Source: Oxobacter pfennigii
GTDB lineage: Bacteria > Bacillota > Clostridia > Clostridiales > Oxobacteraceae
Reading direction: 5' to 3'
DNA length: 64,000 nucleotides
Assembly: GCF_001317355.1 (NCBI RefSeq)
Contig: NZ_LKET01000039.1
Span: 1-64,000, forward strand
In this document: in pieces, positions 1 to 8,314 of the stretch
Layout of the letters: each line of letters begins with the position of its first letter
How positions within the stretch are numbered: position 1 is the first letter of the stretch
The notes under the pieces: generated by a model
What the model saw: only the letters and a program-made list of their open reading frames with translations
Database searches by the model: none
Told to the model about the DNA's origin: nothing
Made by a program: the position numbers and the translations under genes

Positions 1-2
1 AT

Positions 3-50
3 GCTCAAAACCTTGGAAAGGAAATTGAAAGTATGGCTATACGTTTATAG
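3..50 (+). CDS. possible 3' end of an upstream gene (partial)
   Basis: Frame 3 is open from the window edge to a TAG at 48-50 and reads AQNLGKEIESMAIRL, which looks like a natural protein C-terminus. Only 15 codons are visible, so no family can be named. Frame 1 is also open over this stretch, so the reading frame itself is uncertain. Confidence 0.25.
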   Translation, partial: AQNLGKEIESMAIRL

Positions 51-176
51 TCATAATATAAAATCTTAAAATACTGAGATATTCGTAGTTATTGGGCGAT
101 CTTGTCCAAAGTAAGGGGTCTAATCCGATTCTAGGTACGCACGATTTACCATTTACGGTGTATCCATGCAAAAAAA

Positions 177-225
177 CTCCTTTCTGGTTTTATTTGATTC
201 TTGCCAGAAAGGAGCTCACTTTTTC
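177..225. terminator. bidirectional intrinsic terminator
   Basis: A perfect 11-bp stem pairs CTCCTTTCTGG (177-187) with CCAGAAAGGAG (204-214) around a 16-nt loop. A run of six A lies just before it and a T-rich stretch just after it, so it can stop transcription from both sides. It lies between the convergent upstream sequence and the minus-strand lipoprotein gene that ends at 286. Confidence 0.75.
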
Positions 226-285
226 ATTCACTCACAAAATTATTTACATTACCGATTTTAACACTAAATTTAATCTCCAATATTA

Positions 286-1077
286 CTATTTTACCTCTGG
301 GAGCTCAAAATCCTCGGTAATTAACCCGGTAAAATAGATAACCAGTTCTTGATCATAATTAACGTTATTCTTTGTATAGATATTTTCATATTGAGACCCG
401 TTTAGAAGATAATATATTGATTTATATAAGATACCTGTATCATCTATCCTAAGGCTTCTCATTTTTTTATAAAGAGTACTATAGGAGAAGCCTAAGCTTA
501 TGATATTCTTCTCTTTCTGCTTTTCTCCAGTTACAAGATAATAAAGATGATAAAATGGTTCCCCATCCACATATCTTTGTACTGTAAGACTTTTAATGCC
601 GTCACTAGCAATACCACTTAGCACTACTTCACCATTAAAAATACTTATATCATCTGGAAATACTATTTTACTCATTGCTTCTGCTAGTTGAGCATCTTGA
701 TATACTTTTTTCTCAAAACCGTTATCAGTGCTTTTGTAGATGATAACCTTATCGCCTTCAATAGATAAATAAGAGGTCTTTTTTATGATACCCTCCTTTT
801 CTACTATCCTTGCTTTCTTTTCAGATTTAAAGATATCAATTTCATAATCAGAGACTACTGACTCGGGTATGTTTTCAGGTCGCTTATCGTTGTGATTATA
901 CACAGTAACCAAAGATAAACCAAGATTATAGCTATCTGCGTTCTGAATATTATCAACAAGCCATGATTGTATGACCTGGTTATACTCTTCTTTTTTACTC
1001 CTTATTGTGCAGCTAACACTGTTTATTAATAAAATGATAATTAATAATGCGGTATAAAAAATTCTTTTATAATTCAT
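286..1077 (-). CDS. putative lipoprotein of unknown function
   Basis: The 263-residue product starts with a lipoprotein signal peptide: basic MNYKR, a hydrophobic stretch, then SVSC with the likely lipidated Cys at residue 23. The rest is hydrophilic with alternating beta-type segments and no motif I recognise. A GAGG ribosome site precedes the ATG. The gene stands alone and ends at the bidirectional terminator at 177-225. The product should be anchored on the outer face of the membrane. It belongs with the other small orphan lipoproteins of the first 13 kb, to which I see no clear sequence similarity. Confidence 0.75.
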   Translation of the reverse strand: MNYKRIFYTALLIIILLINSVSCTIRSKKEEYNQVIQSWLVDNIQNADSYNLGLSLVTVYNHNDKRPENIPESVVSDYEIDIFKSEKKARIVEKEGIIKKTSYLSIEGDKVIIYKSTDNGFEKKVYQDAQLAEAMSKIVFPDDISIFNGEVVLSGIASDGIKSLTVQRYVDGEPFYHLYYLVTGEKQKEKNIISLGFSYSTLYKKMRSLRIDDTGILYKSIYYLLNGSQYENIYTKNNVNYDQELVIYFTGLITEDFELPEVK

Positions 1078-1259
1078 TTTATATTAATCCTCTCATAATA
1101 ATAATTAATTTGAGAATTTCAACAAAGAAGTACTACATATCAACCAATTCCCATATTTTAGTGTATGTCAACTTTATATCTATAATAACACATAGATCAT
1201 GGAATTTTAAAATGTCAATATCATAATATCTGTTTTACTAAAGCATAATGAAGAGAATA

Positions 1260-1299
1260 CCCCTGGATTATGGAACAAAATTTCCCGCCAATCCAGGGG
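1260..1299 (-). terminator. hairpin downstream of the 1310-2047 gene
   Basis: Perfect 10-bp inverted repeat, CCCCTGGATT (1260-1269) and AATCCAGGGG (1290-1299), with a 20-nt loop. It lies just beyond the stop codon of the minus-strand secreted-protein gene. The following T-tract on the minus strand is weak (TATTCTCTTC). Confidence 0.6.
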
Positions 1300-1309
1300 A
1301 TTATATAGA

Positions 1310-2047
1310 TTAATCGTCAGAATTTTCGTATGTATACCCACCCGCTTTTAATTGTGTGTCAACATCAGTGGAACCGTTTATCACTTCAAATATAACCTTC
1401 ATCCCTACTAATATATTGCCATTATTATCTATAGCATTTCCCGTCATTGCAGCCGATGCTGGATTTGTGCCTTGTTGAGAAGACTTAACTGTCCATACAC
1501 GAACTGGGCTTACCTTTACAGCATGATCCTGTTTTGGTGAACTTGTAATATTACACAAGCCAGAGAATATATTCTCACGCCATGATATTTTGAAGCCCAT
1601 TGAATGCTGAAGGCCGTATAAATCCCAGAATACAGTATAGTTTTCAAAGTATTCAAAATCTCCACTTACATATGAACTTCCAGAACCAACACCCCATATA
1701 CCATCAGTACCAGAAGCAATTCCATAAGAAAAAATTGAACCATCTTCATATATTTCTAAGTGATGTACTTCATCCTTACTCTTTCTACTGATAAATGATT
1801 TAACAGGTTTTTTGCTCTTATCCATCACATCCGGCTTTTTACCTTCTTTAAAATCTTCTTCAATTTTTAAAAGTTTATCCTTATCTATATGGGCCTCTGG
1901 AAATATTTCATTTAGTTTATCAATAGTAAATGCATGTCCTTTATCAAGATCCTTATATTTGTCATTGTTATCTGCAGCCAAAGCTTGTCCACCAGAACAA
2001 ATAGCTAATAATAAAGTAACAAGGATCGAATATATTATTTTTTTCAT
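1310..2047 (-). CDS. putative secreted protein of unknown function
   Basis: The 245-residue product begins MKKIIYSILV and has a typical Sec signal peptide, with probable cleavage after the A-L-A near residue 25. The mature part starts acidic and helical. It then becomes rich in Gly, Ser and aromatic residues, suggesting a beta-sheet domain (about residues 95-240). I chose the ATG at 2047 because GGAGG lies eight bases upstream; the longer frame from 2071 would start before that ribosome site. The overall layout (signal peptide, helical lead, Gly/Ser/Trp-rich C-terminal half) resembles DUF-type secreted Clostridia proteins. No enzyme motif is visible. Confidence 0.7.
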   Translation of the reverse strand: MKKIIYSILVTLLLAICSGGQALAADNNDKYKDLDKGHAFTIDKLNEIFPEAHIDKDKLLKIEEDFKEGKKPDVMDKSKKPVKSFISRKSKDEVHHLEIYEDGSIFSYGIASGTDGIWGVGSGSSYVSGDFEYFENYTVFWDLYGLQHSMGFKISWRENIFSGLCNITSSPKQDHAVKVSPVRVWTVKSSQQGTNPASAAMTGNAIDNNGNILVGMKVIFEVINGSTDVDTQLKAGGYTYENSDD

Positions 2048-2122
2048 TAATATAACCTCCAATTTTTTCATGGTATTTTCTCGAAAATCTATAAGAGAGA
2101 CTTTATGCCGCTTTTTCTTCAG

Positions 2123-2145
2123 TCTAGAGTGATTCTACCTAGACA
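2123..2145. other. small imperfect hairpin in gap 2048-2392
   Basis: GTCTAG (2123-2128) can pair with CTAGAC (2140-2145), and CTGGT/ACCAG form another short hairpin near 2256-2268. The gap between the minus-strand genes otherwise shows no recognisable riboswitch, RNA gene or ORF with a ribosome site. Confidence 0.3.
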
Positions 2146-2392
2146 GTAAAAGCGTTTTTCTTTACTAAATACTGCTTTAATGCGATTTCTGATTTTTCTG
2201 TCTAAAATTTCTTCGTAACGTTAAGTCAAGTCTTTAGTGTCTCGGGCTCTCTACTGGTCATACCAGCAACAGACCTAAAAGGTAAATGCCTATGAGTTAT
2301 AAAAGTTTATTCCTTTTCATAAAAACAATTCCTTTGCTACTATATATTTGGACCTGAAGCATAGCATCCGATTGCTTCTTTCCATCTCTTGC

Positions 2393-2473
2393 CTAAGCTA
2401 CAATAAGAGGAGTAGTAATACTTGAAAAACAATATAGCAACATAGCTATCATAATAGAAATTATTTTTCTCAT
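2393..2473 (-). pseudogene. signal-peptide ORF cut short by an in-frame stop
   Basis: A good ribosome site (AAGGAGTG) precedes an ATG at 2473, which opens a 26-codon frame reading MRKIISIMIAMLLYCF and then SSITTPLIVA, a textbook Sec signal peptide. It stops at TAG (2393-2395), exactly where a mature protein should begin. The frame continues for about 31 more codons to a second stop near 2297. It is most likely the remains of a small secreted protein gene; a genuine 26-residue membrane peptide is the alternative. Confidence 0.45.
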
Positions 2474-2595
2474 TATAATTCACTCCTTATATTTTTACTT
2501 TTTGTCGATTGCAAAATGCTGGAATCATTGATTGAAGACTGCCGGTAGGAATATATTTTACAATAGTCTAAATAGCAGTTACCTTTTTATCAATG

Positions 2596-3054
2596 TTAAT
2601 AATTCTTAATTTCGCTTATATAAGAAGTCTGTTCAACAAGAGAGCCATCTTTGTAAACCTTACCGTTGGAAACAAGCCTGTAACTATACCCTGCTGTCAC
2701 ATAATAAGTTCCGCTCAGACCCGAATTAGTCCCTGGTGAAGTATTTGACCAACTCTTTATTGTAGTCCAAACCCCATTCTTGTTTTGTTGCAAGCTAGCT
2801 TCAACTCCCACTTCATCCACATCCCTAGCTGTTAAGTATGATGATACAGATGCCTTTCCGCTAGTCGAAATATCAAATGCATTCTGAAATATCGAAATAT
2901 ATGAAAAGTATGGTTGTATTACCATGTCGTCACTACTAAGTCTCTCTGCATTTGATTCATGAGCATAAGCTGGAAGGTATGAAAGAGAAATTATTATAAT
3001 TAAAACTAGAGGAACTATTTTTTTATTTATTAAGTTTTTGCTAATAAATTCCAC
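2596..3054 (-). CDS. small secreted protein, DUF6147-like
   Basis: The product is about 150 residues with a Sec signal peptide (hydrophobic run IVPLVLIIIISLSYLPAYA) and a short beta-rich mature domain containing the FDISTSGKASVSSYLTA segment. This resembles small secreted Clostridia proteins grouped as DUF6147; I make that assignment from memory and at moderate confidence. The start is odd. The only in-frame GTG (3054) lies inside the ribosome site AAGGAGG (3060-3054), so it cannot be used with that site. Eight bases downstream of the site the in-frame codon is ATT (3045-3043), a rare initiator, giving ISKNLINKK at the N-terminus. The gene follows the anti-sigma gene on the same strand (61 bp) and may be the target of that sigma system. 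Confidence 0.65.
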   Translation of the reverse strand: MEFISKNLINKKIVPLVLIIIISLSYLPAYAHESNAERLSSDDMVIQPYFSYISIFQNAFDISTSGKASVSSYLTARDVDEVGVEASLQQNKNGVWTTIKSWSNTSPGTNSGLSGTYYVTAGYSYRLVSNGKVYKDGSLVEQTSYISEIKNY

Positions 3055-3062
3055 CTCCTTTC

Positions 3063-3150
3063 AATAATAAAACGTTTGAAAGGAGATTTTTGTTACACTA
3101 ATATTTGTTATTTTTTACTTTTTTTTCATTACAACACTCTCAGCTATTTT
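3063..3150. repeat. left arm of an 87-bp imperfect inverted repeat
   Basis: The reverse complement of this stretch matches 4795-4880 closely, with only a few mismatches and single-base gaps. The arm contains the last codons (IAESVVMKKK-stop) and the 3' flank of the minus-strand anti-sigma gene. The facing arm encodes IAESVTMKKK-stop on the plus strand. The repeat therefore looks like the 3' ends of two DUF4367-type genes in opposite orientation, not a transposon end. Confidence 0.8.
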
Positions 3151-3855
3151 GAAGATTTCTTCTTCAGAAATTTCTCCAATCATGTAAAGAGCACTTTCAC
3201 CCTTCGTCCAGATTATAATATGAACTCCATTCTTTTCAATCAGCATGCCTTCAGAATCATTTATCACAACATTCTTTGTTTGTACATTTTCAGTGTCAAC
3301 TTGAAGGCTTGAATTAATCGGAGATTGAGAAAATTCCAGATTCTTGCCTTTCTCGTCGGAAAAATGAATTATTTTTATATCACCTATTTTCTGAGCATCA
3401 GTAACATAGTAGCCATCTGGTAAATACTCCGGATACAGGTATAAATCCCATGTGATTGAATATTGGCCTTGTTTAATTGTATCTCTTTCTTTAAATTCTA
3501 TCTTCGAATATTTCTCTCTTATATCAGTGACGATGTTGAATACCTTTACTCTAAAGGCTTCAACGCTAAGTGTTGTCATAGTTATGACTATGACAAACAA
3601 AATTATAAAAACCGCTATTCTTCTTGAAAAAGTATTTAACCATTTTTTTCTTTTTAGTGTTCTTTTCTTTCTTTCATGGTCAGTAAGAAACTCATTGAAC
3701 CATAAATTCAATTCATCTGGATACTCAACTTCATCCAAATTTTTGTTTATATTGTCTAAATATTCCGAAACATTTCCAGTATGATGTTTTCCAATTTGAT
3801 AATAAAGACCACCAAATAATTTATCATCTTCTTCAAATTTATCTTTCATTTTCAC
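3115..3855 (-). CDS. membrane anti-sigma-type protein (DUF4367-like)
   Basis: The 246-residue protein has a cytoplasmic N-terminal part (about 1-75), one membrane segment (about 78-98, AVFIILFVIVITMTT) and an extracytoplasmic C-terminal domain. The latter shows the pattern of DUF4367 domains, with YPEYLPDGYYVTDAQ, then EFSQSP, and a closing beta-strand/helix segment. Its gene lies 19 bp downstream of an ECF sigma factor gene, the usual layout for sigma/anti-sigma pairs, so it probably binds and restrains that sigma factor at the membrane. Start may be GTG 3855 or ATG 3849; AGAGGG lies just upstream of both. Its 3' end is part of the inverted repeat. Confidence 0.8.
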   Translation of the reverse strand: MKMKDKFEEDDKLFGGLYYQIGKHHTGNVSEYLDNINKNLDEVEYPDELNLWFNEFLTDHERKKRTLKRKKWLNTFSRRIAVFIILFVIVITMTTLSVEAFRVKVFNIVTDIREKYSKIEFKERDTIKQGQYSITWDLYLYPEYLPDGYYVTDAQKIGDIKIIHFSDEKGKNLEFSQSPINSSLQVDTENVQTKNVVINDSEGMLIEKNGVHIIIWTKGESALYMIGEISEEEIFKIAESVVMKKK

Positions 3856-3874
3856 ACATCCCTCTAAAAGTAAA

Positions 3875-4429
3875 TTATTTTGATCTATCCTCTATCATTA
3901 TTTTTTTAAGTGCTGCTCTTGCCCGGCTTAACCGGGTACGGACATTCTCATGCGAGATAGAGAGTATGTCAGCGATTTCTCTATCACTCAATTCATGATA
4001 ATATTTTAATGTCAATATATCAGCATATTCAGCTTTAATTTCAGTTAATTTTTCTAATAATTCTTTTGTTTCACTAAGCCTAATTACAATATCTTCGGTA
4101 TTTGGGGTATTAATATCGATATATTCATCAGTAAGGTCTAATGATAAGTACTCAATTTTTGATCTGCGTCTTAGCATGTCAATTGAAGTGCTCTTAATAA
4201 TAGTAACGATTAGATATTTTGTTTTATTACACTCAATATCATCAATTTTATCCAGATAATTGACTACTTTTATAATTGATGATTGAACAGCATCTTGTGC
4301 TTCATTAGGGTTATTTAAAATTTCATTTGCAATATAGAACATATATTTATGATATTTTATGTACAGTCTTTCAAGTTTATTTCTTTCTTCGGTACCGTCT
4401 ATCATTGTTAAAAATAATAACATATTCAT
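3875..4429 (-). CDS. ECF-type RNA polymerase sigma factor
   Basis: The 184-residue protein has the two-domain plan of ECF sigma factors. Region 2 (about 20-90) contains YIANEILNNPNEAQDAVQ and SIDMLRRRSK. Region 4 (about 125-180) has the helix-turn-helix LSDREIADILSISHENVRTR followed by LSRARAALKKIM. I start it at ATG 4429 (MNMLLFLTMIDGTEE), which follows an AAAGGTAGG ribosome site; the frame open to 4480 has no better start. It should direct transcription of its own operon and perhaps of the secreted-protein gene downstream, under control of the adjacent membrane anti-sigma protein. Confidence 0.88.
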   Translation of the reverse strand: MNMLLFLTMIDGTEERNKLERLYIKYHKYMFYIANEILNNPNEAQDAVQSSIIKVVNYLDKIDDIECNKTKYLIVTIIKSTSIDMLRRRSKIEYLSLDLTDEYIDINTPNTEDIVIRLSETKELLEKLTEIKAEYADILTLKYYHELSDREIADILSISHENVRTRLSRARAALKKIMIEDRSK

Positions 4430-4541
4430 CCTACCTTTTGTTAATCTATATAGTAAGGCTTGCTTTATCACTTTAGACAATAAAAAACTACTTTTATTAT
4501 ATCACATACTGTATTGATTTCTTAGGCCATCTACGGATTGC

Positions 4542-4790
4542 TCATAGCTTTTGCCGTAAGCTGCTCTCTTGGCTTGACGCAAACATAAGCGCATGTGTTG
4601 CAAGTTTGTTGGCAGCCATGGCTGCTCCTGATGAATATCTGTTTGTCTCATGGACAGTCTTGTCAGTGAAGATATGCTTGATGACTTGTGCATGTTCAAG
4701 ATGGTCAATGATGTATTCCTCAGTATGAGAAAGATCGTACTGTGGATATATTAGCTTTGTTAAGCCCTTCAGCAGTCTTGAACGTTCTGG
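4542..4790 (-). pseudogene. gene fragment of unknown origin
   Basis: The minus strand is open here and reads a plausible protein piece with PERSRLLKGLTKLIYP, HTEEYIIDHLEHAQVIKH and GAAMAANKLATHALMFA. It stops at 4542, and the next 35 codons continue sensibly in another frame (SYEQSVDGLRNQYSM). The beginning of the open frame is only the antisense of the inverted-repeat arm, so it has no real start. It is probably the C-terminal fragment of a decayed gene trapped between the sigma gene and the right repeat arm. I do not recognise the family. Confidence 0.4.
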
Positions 4791-4794
4791 CTTG

Positions 4795-4880
4795 AAAATA
4801 GCTGAGAGTGTTACCATGAAAAAAAAGTAAAAAATAACAGATATTAGTGTAACAAAATCTCCTTTCAAACGTCTTATTAA
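4795..4880. repeat. right arm of the 87-bp imperfect inverted repeat
   Basis: Matches the reverse complement of 3063-3150. On the plus strand it encodes KIAESVTMKKK and a stop codon, that is, the 3' tip of a second DUF4367-type gene whose body is gone. The lipoprotein gene at 4908 follows it just as the DUF6147-like gene follows the left arm. Confidence 0.8.
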
Positions 4881-4907
4881 TATATCATTTTCAAAAGGGT
4901 GAATATA

Positions 4908-5746
4908 ATGAAAACCTGGATATGTATATTTGTTTGCATTTGCTTATTGTCAGGATTGACAGCCTGCTATAAAAAATCTGCAACATCGGAAGAAACACTC
5001 CCAGTTGCGTCTTTTGATTCTGTCGTTGAAGCAGTTGATAAAAAATATTATCCGAAATTCATGGATATTGAAGAAGGGAAAACCGCCCTTAAGCCACTTG
5101 TTTATGGTTCCATAGGTTGGAGTCTTCTCCACAGGCAGAATTTTTTGTTTGCTGTGTTTGGGCGATATGTATTAAGATACAATATCAATGAAAATAAAGT
5201 TGATAAAGTCGATTATTTGGGAGAATCATATAATAATTGGCCATTTGGAGCTTCTGCTTCTTCTAATGGGCGTTACTCAATTTCTTATTCTTTTGATTTT
5301 TACGGTGAACCTGCCCGCAATTACTTTTTAATTGATTTTGAAACAGAAACGGCAGAGCTGATTTGTGATATATATAGCGAAGAAAAAGTTGACATAATTA
5401 AAAACTATAAAATTCCGGATGAAATAAAAGGTGAACTTGAAGATTTAAGCTTAAATCCGCTGATACCGGATACAGGATGCAGCATTGAAGTAAGAGGGTC
5501 GGAAGAGGAGTTCAAAACTACTATTAAGGACCGTTACTTTTTTTCATGATAAAAATGGAAATATTAAGAGATCACTGGTTTGCAAAATTTAAACGGGGGT
5601 GGTGTCTATTGCATCATCGACGAAAACAGAATCGGGGCAATAATACCGGCGGAAACAGGTAGTTATGAATTAGGTTATTATAAAATAGTAATTATAGATG
5701 TTGACCAAGATAAGATTGCGCAGGAATATGTTTTAAACACAAAATA
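4908..5746 (+). pseudogene. lipoprotein gene broken by two frameshifts
   Basis: An AAGGGTG ribosome site precedes ATG 4908. The first open part (213 codons, to 5549) encodes a lipoprotein signal (MKTWICIFVCICLLSG then LTAC, lipidated Cys about residue 20) and a beta-rich domain. The frame is lost at a run of seven T (5538-5544): the -1 frame continues as HDKNGNIKRSLVCKI and stops near 5600. A third frame then reads NLNGGGVYCIIDENRIGAII and onwards to EYVLNTK and a stop at 5746. Joined, these give a protein of about 280 residues. The short form may still be exported, but the original C-terminal domain is not made in one piece. No function can be assigned. Confidence 0.65.
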
Positions 5747-6051
5747 AATGGTAAGATCAGAAACAATCAAAATGCGGGAAGGGTAAAAGCAGTTGTTCTT
5801 ATCATTCCCGTATTCCATTTATCGTTACGCTTGTTTTTGCGGCGGGGTTCACTTTGCGGACAATATTTTCGGCTGCACGGCGTACAATCTCACTTAGATA
5901 ATGCAAGAACAGAATGGAGAAGAATAGAATAATTAATACTTATTTGAAGAATATATGAAACTTTTTTGAAGTTTTTAGGTCTTGTTATATAGGTACATAC
6001 ATCTATTAACATTTACACCTATAGCACTAAATTGTTCAAGGAGGAGGTGGT
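5747..6051. other. intergenic gap with one hairpin
   Basis: AATGCGGGAA (about 5771-5780) can pair with TTCCCGTATT (about 5806-5815) with one mismatch and could end transcription of the broken lipoprotein gene. No ORF with a ribosome site and no RNA gene was recognised in the remainder. Confidence 0.4.
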
Positions 6052-6285
6052 ATGATGTTTAAATATGGCTTGAAATTGCTGTTTGGCGCTTTAACTAAAA
6101 TGACTTTTGTAATTATTGCATACGAGTTTTATTTTCGCTATGCTTTAATTACCGGTGGTATAGGTAAAGCCTCAGCATTCGATGCTATACATCCAATTAT
6201 CAAACTTATTATTGTTACTGAAATATTGATTTCAATATTACTGATTATCATTGGAGTAAAAAAAAGCAGGGATGTGATATTTTGA
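6052..6285 (+). CDS. small membrane protein of unknown function
   Basis: The 77-residue product has two predicted membrane segments (about 8-30 and 48-70) and a short Lys/Arg tail. A strong AGGAGGAGG ribosome site precedes the tandem ATG codons at 6052/6055. Its stop codon overlaps the TTG start of the next gene (TTGA), so the two are probably translated together. The tight coupling to a WIYY-repeat lipoprotein suggests a membrane partner of that protein, but this is inference only. Confidence 0.65.
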   Translation: MMFKYGLKLLFGALTKMTFVIIAYEFYFRYALITGGIGKASAFDAIHPIIKLIIVTEILISILLIIIGVKKSRDVIF

Positions 6286-7742
6286 AGAGGATATATATAA
6301 TACCTGTCTTGTTTATATTAATATTCTTCATTGCTAGCTGCTCAAATATAAGTCTTAAAACAATTCCAAAGTCTGACTTTTCATCTCAGTCTGATAAAAG
6401 TACAATAAAAGAAGAGGCTGATCAGACAAATGCAAATGCAGCCGGAACCATGATTGATAATTCTCAAAAAGGTAATACCAACGGTAATATTATGAACGAG
6501 GGGTATTATGCTGAAGCAGGAGAGTGGATATATGCCGGTTTGAAGGATGGGCTTTATAAATACGGAATGGACGGGACCGGCTATTTAAAGGTATGTGATG
6601 ATAATGCTAAATATATTAATGCCGCAGGAGATTGGATTTATTATGTCAATACTTCGGACAGAACACTAAATAAGATTAAAAAAGATGGCACAGGCAAGGT
6701 CAAATTTGATGATGGCATAGTAGCGGCTGTGATGGTATCCGATGACTGGATATATTATTGCCAATCTCCCACTGGGGCGAATTTTCAACTATATAAAATG
6801 AAAACAGACGGATCAGGCAAAGTAAAACTTTGTGAAGACAAAGTTGGAGATGTTGATGAAGCATATATTAACTTATATGGTGATTTGATTTATTATTGGA
6901 GTGGTAATGATAGCATCTTTTCTAGCATAAAAACGGATGGCACCGGTAAAAAACAGTATAAACGCATATATTGTGCCGTTATCGATGGTGATTGGATATA
7001 CTATGCCAATGGAAGTGACGGCAGAAAACTATATAAAATAAGACCAGATGGAAGCGAAAATATTAAAATAAGCGATGATGAAATCCCGTTACCCATAAAT
7101 GTGTATAATGGCTGGATTTATTATTTCAAGGAAACAGGAGATAACAGGTGCAAACTTTATAAAATAAAACTTGACGGCACAGAAAGGACAGAACTATGTG
7201 ATGATAAATTTTCTATTTACTTTGGGAGAAGGCATGGAGTTATAGTTAATATTGTCGGTAATTGGGTTTATATCAATAGATATATTGCCGATAACGCTTT
7301 GCAGCGTATAAAAGTCGGTATGGACAGCACCGGAAAACAGGTCATCAGCACAGACGAGATACCGGCTATATATAAAAGAGTTGATGAAAGTCAGAGGGCT
7401 GCACTGGAGAAAATAGCGAAACAAATAATTGTGGATAAGCTTGAAAGGAATAAGGATGCGGATGTACCGGAGGAGGAGAGAATAAAGGATTTCAAGATAG
7501 AAGAGATAAGGGCATTGAATGGGGATATTTCAAACTTCGGTTTTTCAGTGGAATATTCTGTTCAGTCTGAAGATGGAAATATTATATGGCTTGCAGGGAA
7601 CGGCGAACCGGGAGAGAATGGATGGGTATTAGGGAAGCTCCAGTTTTATACTGTAAAAAAAGAAGGTAGTTCGTATGAAATAGAATCCTATGGTACGAGC
7701 CCAACCTTCCCTATGATTGAGGCTGAAAATAATATTGAGTGA
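6282..7742 (+). CDS. WIYY-repeat lipoprotein (DUF5050-like beta-propeller)
   Basis: The 486-residue product has a lipoprotein signal (residues 1-20, IASC lipobox) and a Ser/Asn-rich linker. About six copies follow of a 40-50 residue unit with the pattern W-I-Y-Y, then L-Y-K-I/M-K-x-D-G-x-G/E (about residues 70-350). Such repeats form the DUF5050 family and are expected to fold as a beta-propeller on the cell surface. The C-terminal 120 residues are a separate domain with EERIKDFKIEEIRALNGDIS. It starts with TTG, overlapping the stop of the small membrane protein gene. A second protein with the same repeats is at 21085-22197 on the other strand. Role unknown; a sensing or ligand-binding function is likely. 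Confidence 0.8.
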   Translation: MKRIYIIPVLFILIFFIASCSNISLKTIPKSDFSSQSDKSTIKEEADQTNANAAGTMIDNSQKGNTNGNIMNEGYYAEAGEWIYAGLKDGLYKYGMDGTGYLKVCDDNAKYINAAGDWIYYVNTSDRTLNKIKKDGTGKVKFDDGIVAAVMVSDDWIYYCQSPTGANFQLYKMKTDGSGKVKLCEDKVGDVDEAYINLYGDLIYYWSGNDSIFSSIKTDGTGKKQYKRIYCAVIDGDWIYYANGSDGRKLYKIRPDGSENIKISDDEIPLPINVYNGWIYYFKETGDNRCKLYKIKLDGTERTELCDDKFSIYFGRRHGVIVNIVGNWVYINRYIADNALQRIKVGMDSTGKQVISTDEIPAIYKRVDESQRAALEKIAKQIIVDKLERNKDADVPEEERIKDFKIEEIRALNGDISNFGFSVEYSVQSEDGNIIWLAGNGEPGENGWVLGKLQFYTVKKEGSSYEIESYGTSPTFPMIEAENNIE

Positions 7743-7770
7743 GTGAAAAATTGAAAGGAGTAATAAAAAG

Positions 7771-8235
7771 ATGGTACATTTGGTGTATTGCGATGACAAG
7801 GAAAAGGTCCTGGAGAAAATTCTTGATGGCGCCAAAACTATGATTGTAAGAGGAGCAGCTGGAAGAAAAATTCCTCATAGCAGGGTTTTTGAAGGTGAAA
7901 CATTATACTTTATTAAAAAAGGAACAGGAAAAATTTCTGCCATGGCGACGGTTAGAGGTGTTCAAAATTTTGTTAAACTGTCGGAAGATGAAATTATAAA
8001 GACACTTGAGGATAATCAAAGCAAACTTAACCTATCAAATAAACAAAAAGAAAGATGGCATAAAAAATGCTTGTGTTTAGTTGAGTTCAAAGACGTTAAG
8101 GAGATTGCTCCTTTAGAATTTGATCACCAAAACAACATGGATGACTGGCTAATTGTTGAAAAGATTGAAGATGTAGTGAAAGGTACAAGTATCCCGTTTA
8201 ATTACGATAATTCCAGGTTTAGTCCTGATAAATAG
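7771..8235 (+). CDS. small protein with probable ASCH/PUA-like domain
   Basis: The 154-residue protein has no signal peptide and should be cytoplasmic. Its pattern (an N-terminal VHLVYC strand, KTMIVRGAAGRKIPHSR, then GETLYFIKKGTGKISAMATV) resembles ASCH/PUA-superfamily domains, which bind RNA or modified bases. A GAAAGGAG site precedes the ATG. It lies 28 bp after the WIYY lipoprotein gene, though its cytoplasmic nature suggests no direct link. The family call is by pattern only. Confidence 0.5.
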   Translation: MVHLVYCDDKEKVLEKILDGAKTMIVRGAAGRKIPHSRVFEGETLYFIKKGTGKISAMATVRGVQNFVKLSEDEIIKTLEDNQSKLNLSNKQKERWHKKCLCLVEFKDVKEIAPLEFDHQNNMDDWLIVEKIEDVVKGTSIPFNYDNSRFSPDK

Positions 8236-8314
8236 ACTTGAAGCTAAGACACTTAATCCATACCATGAATAGCTGTAATTAATCGCCAATTAACAAAAAA
8301 AGGGGGGTCTCTTT

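Noticed and set aside
92-337. 81-codon plus-strand ORF containing SKGSNPILGT, and a tRNA-like feel of the sequence around 95-150
   Set aside because: No ribosome site, no T-arm or acceptor stem that pairs properly, and the ORF runs through the bidirectional terminator at 177-225.
1600-2132. Plus-strand ORFs opposite the secreted-protein gene
   Set aside because: Antisense shadows of the minus-strand gene; no ribosome site and low-complexity His/Ser-rich translation.
2048-2392. Possible riboswitch or small RNA in the gap
   Set aside because: Only short unrelated hairpins; no conserved aptamer core such as those of c-di-GMP, SAM or TPP riboswitches.
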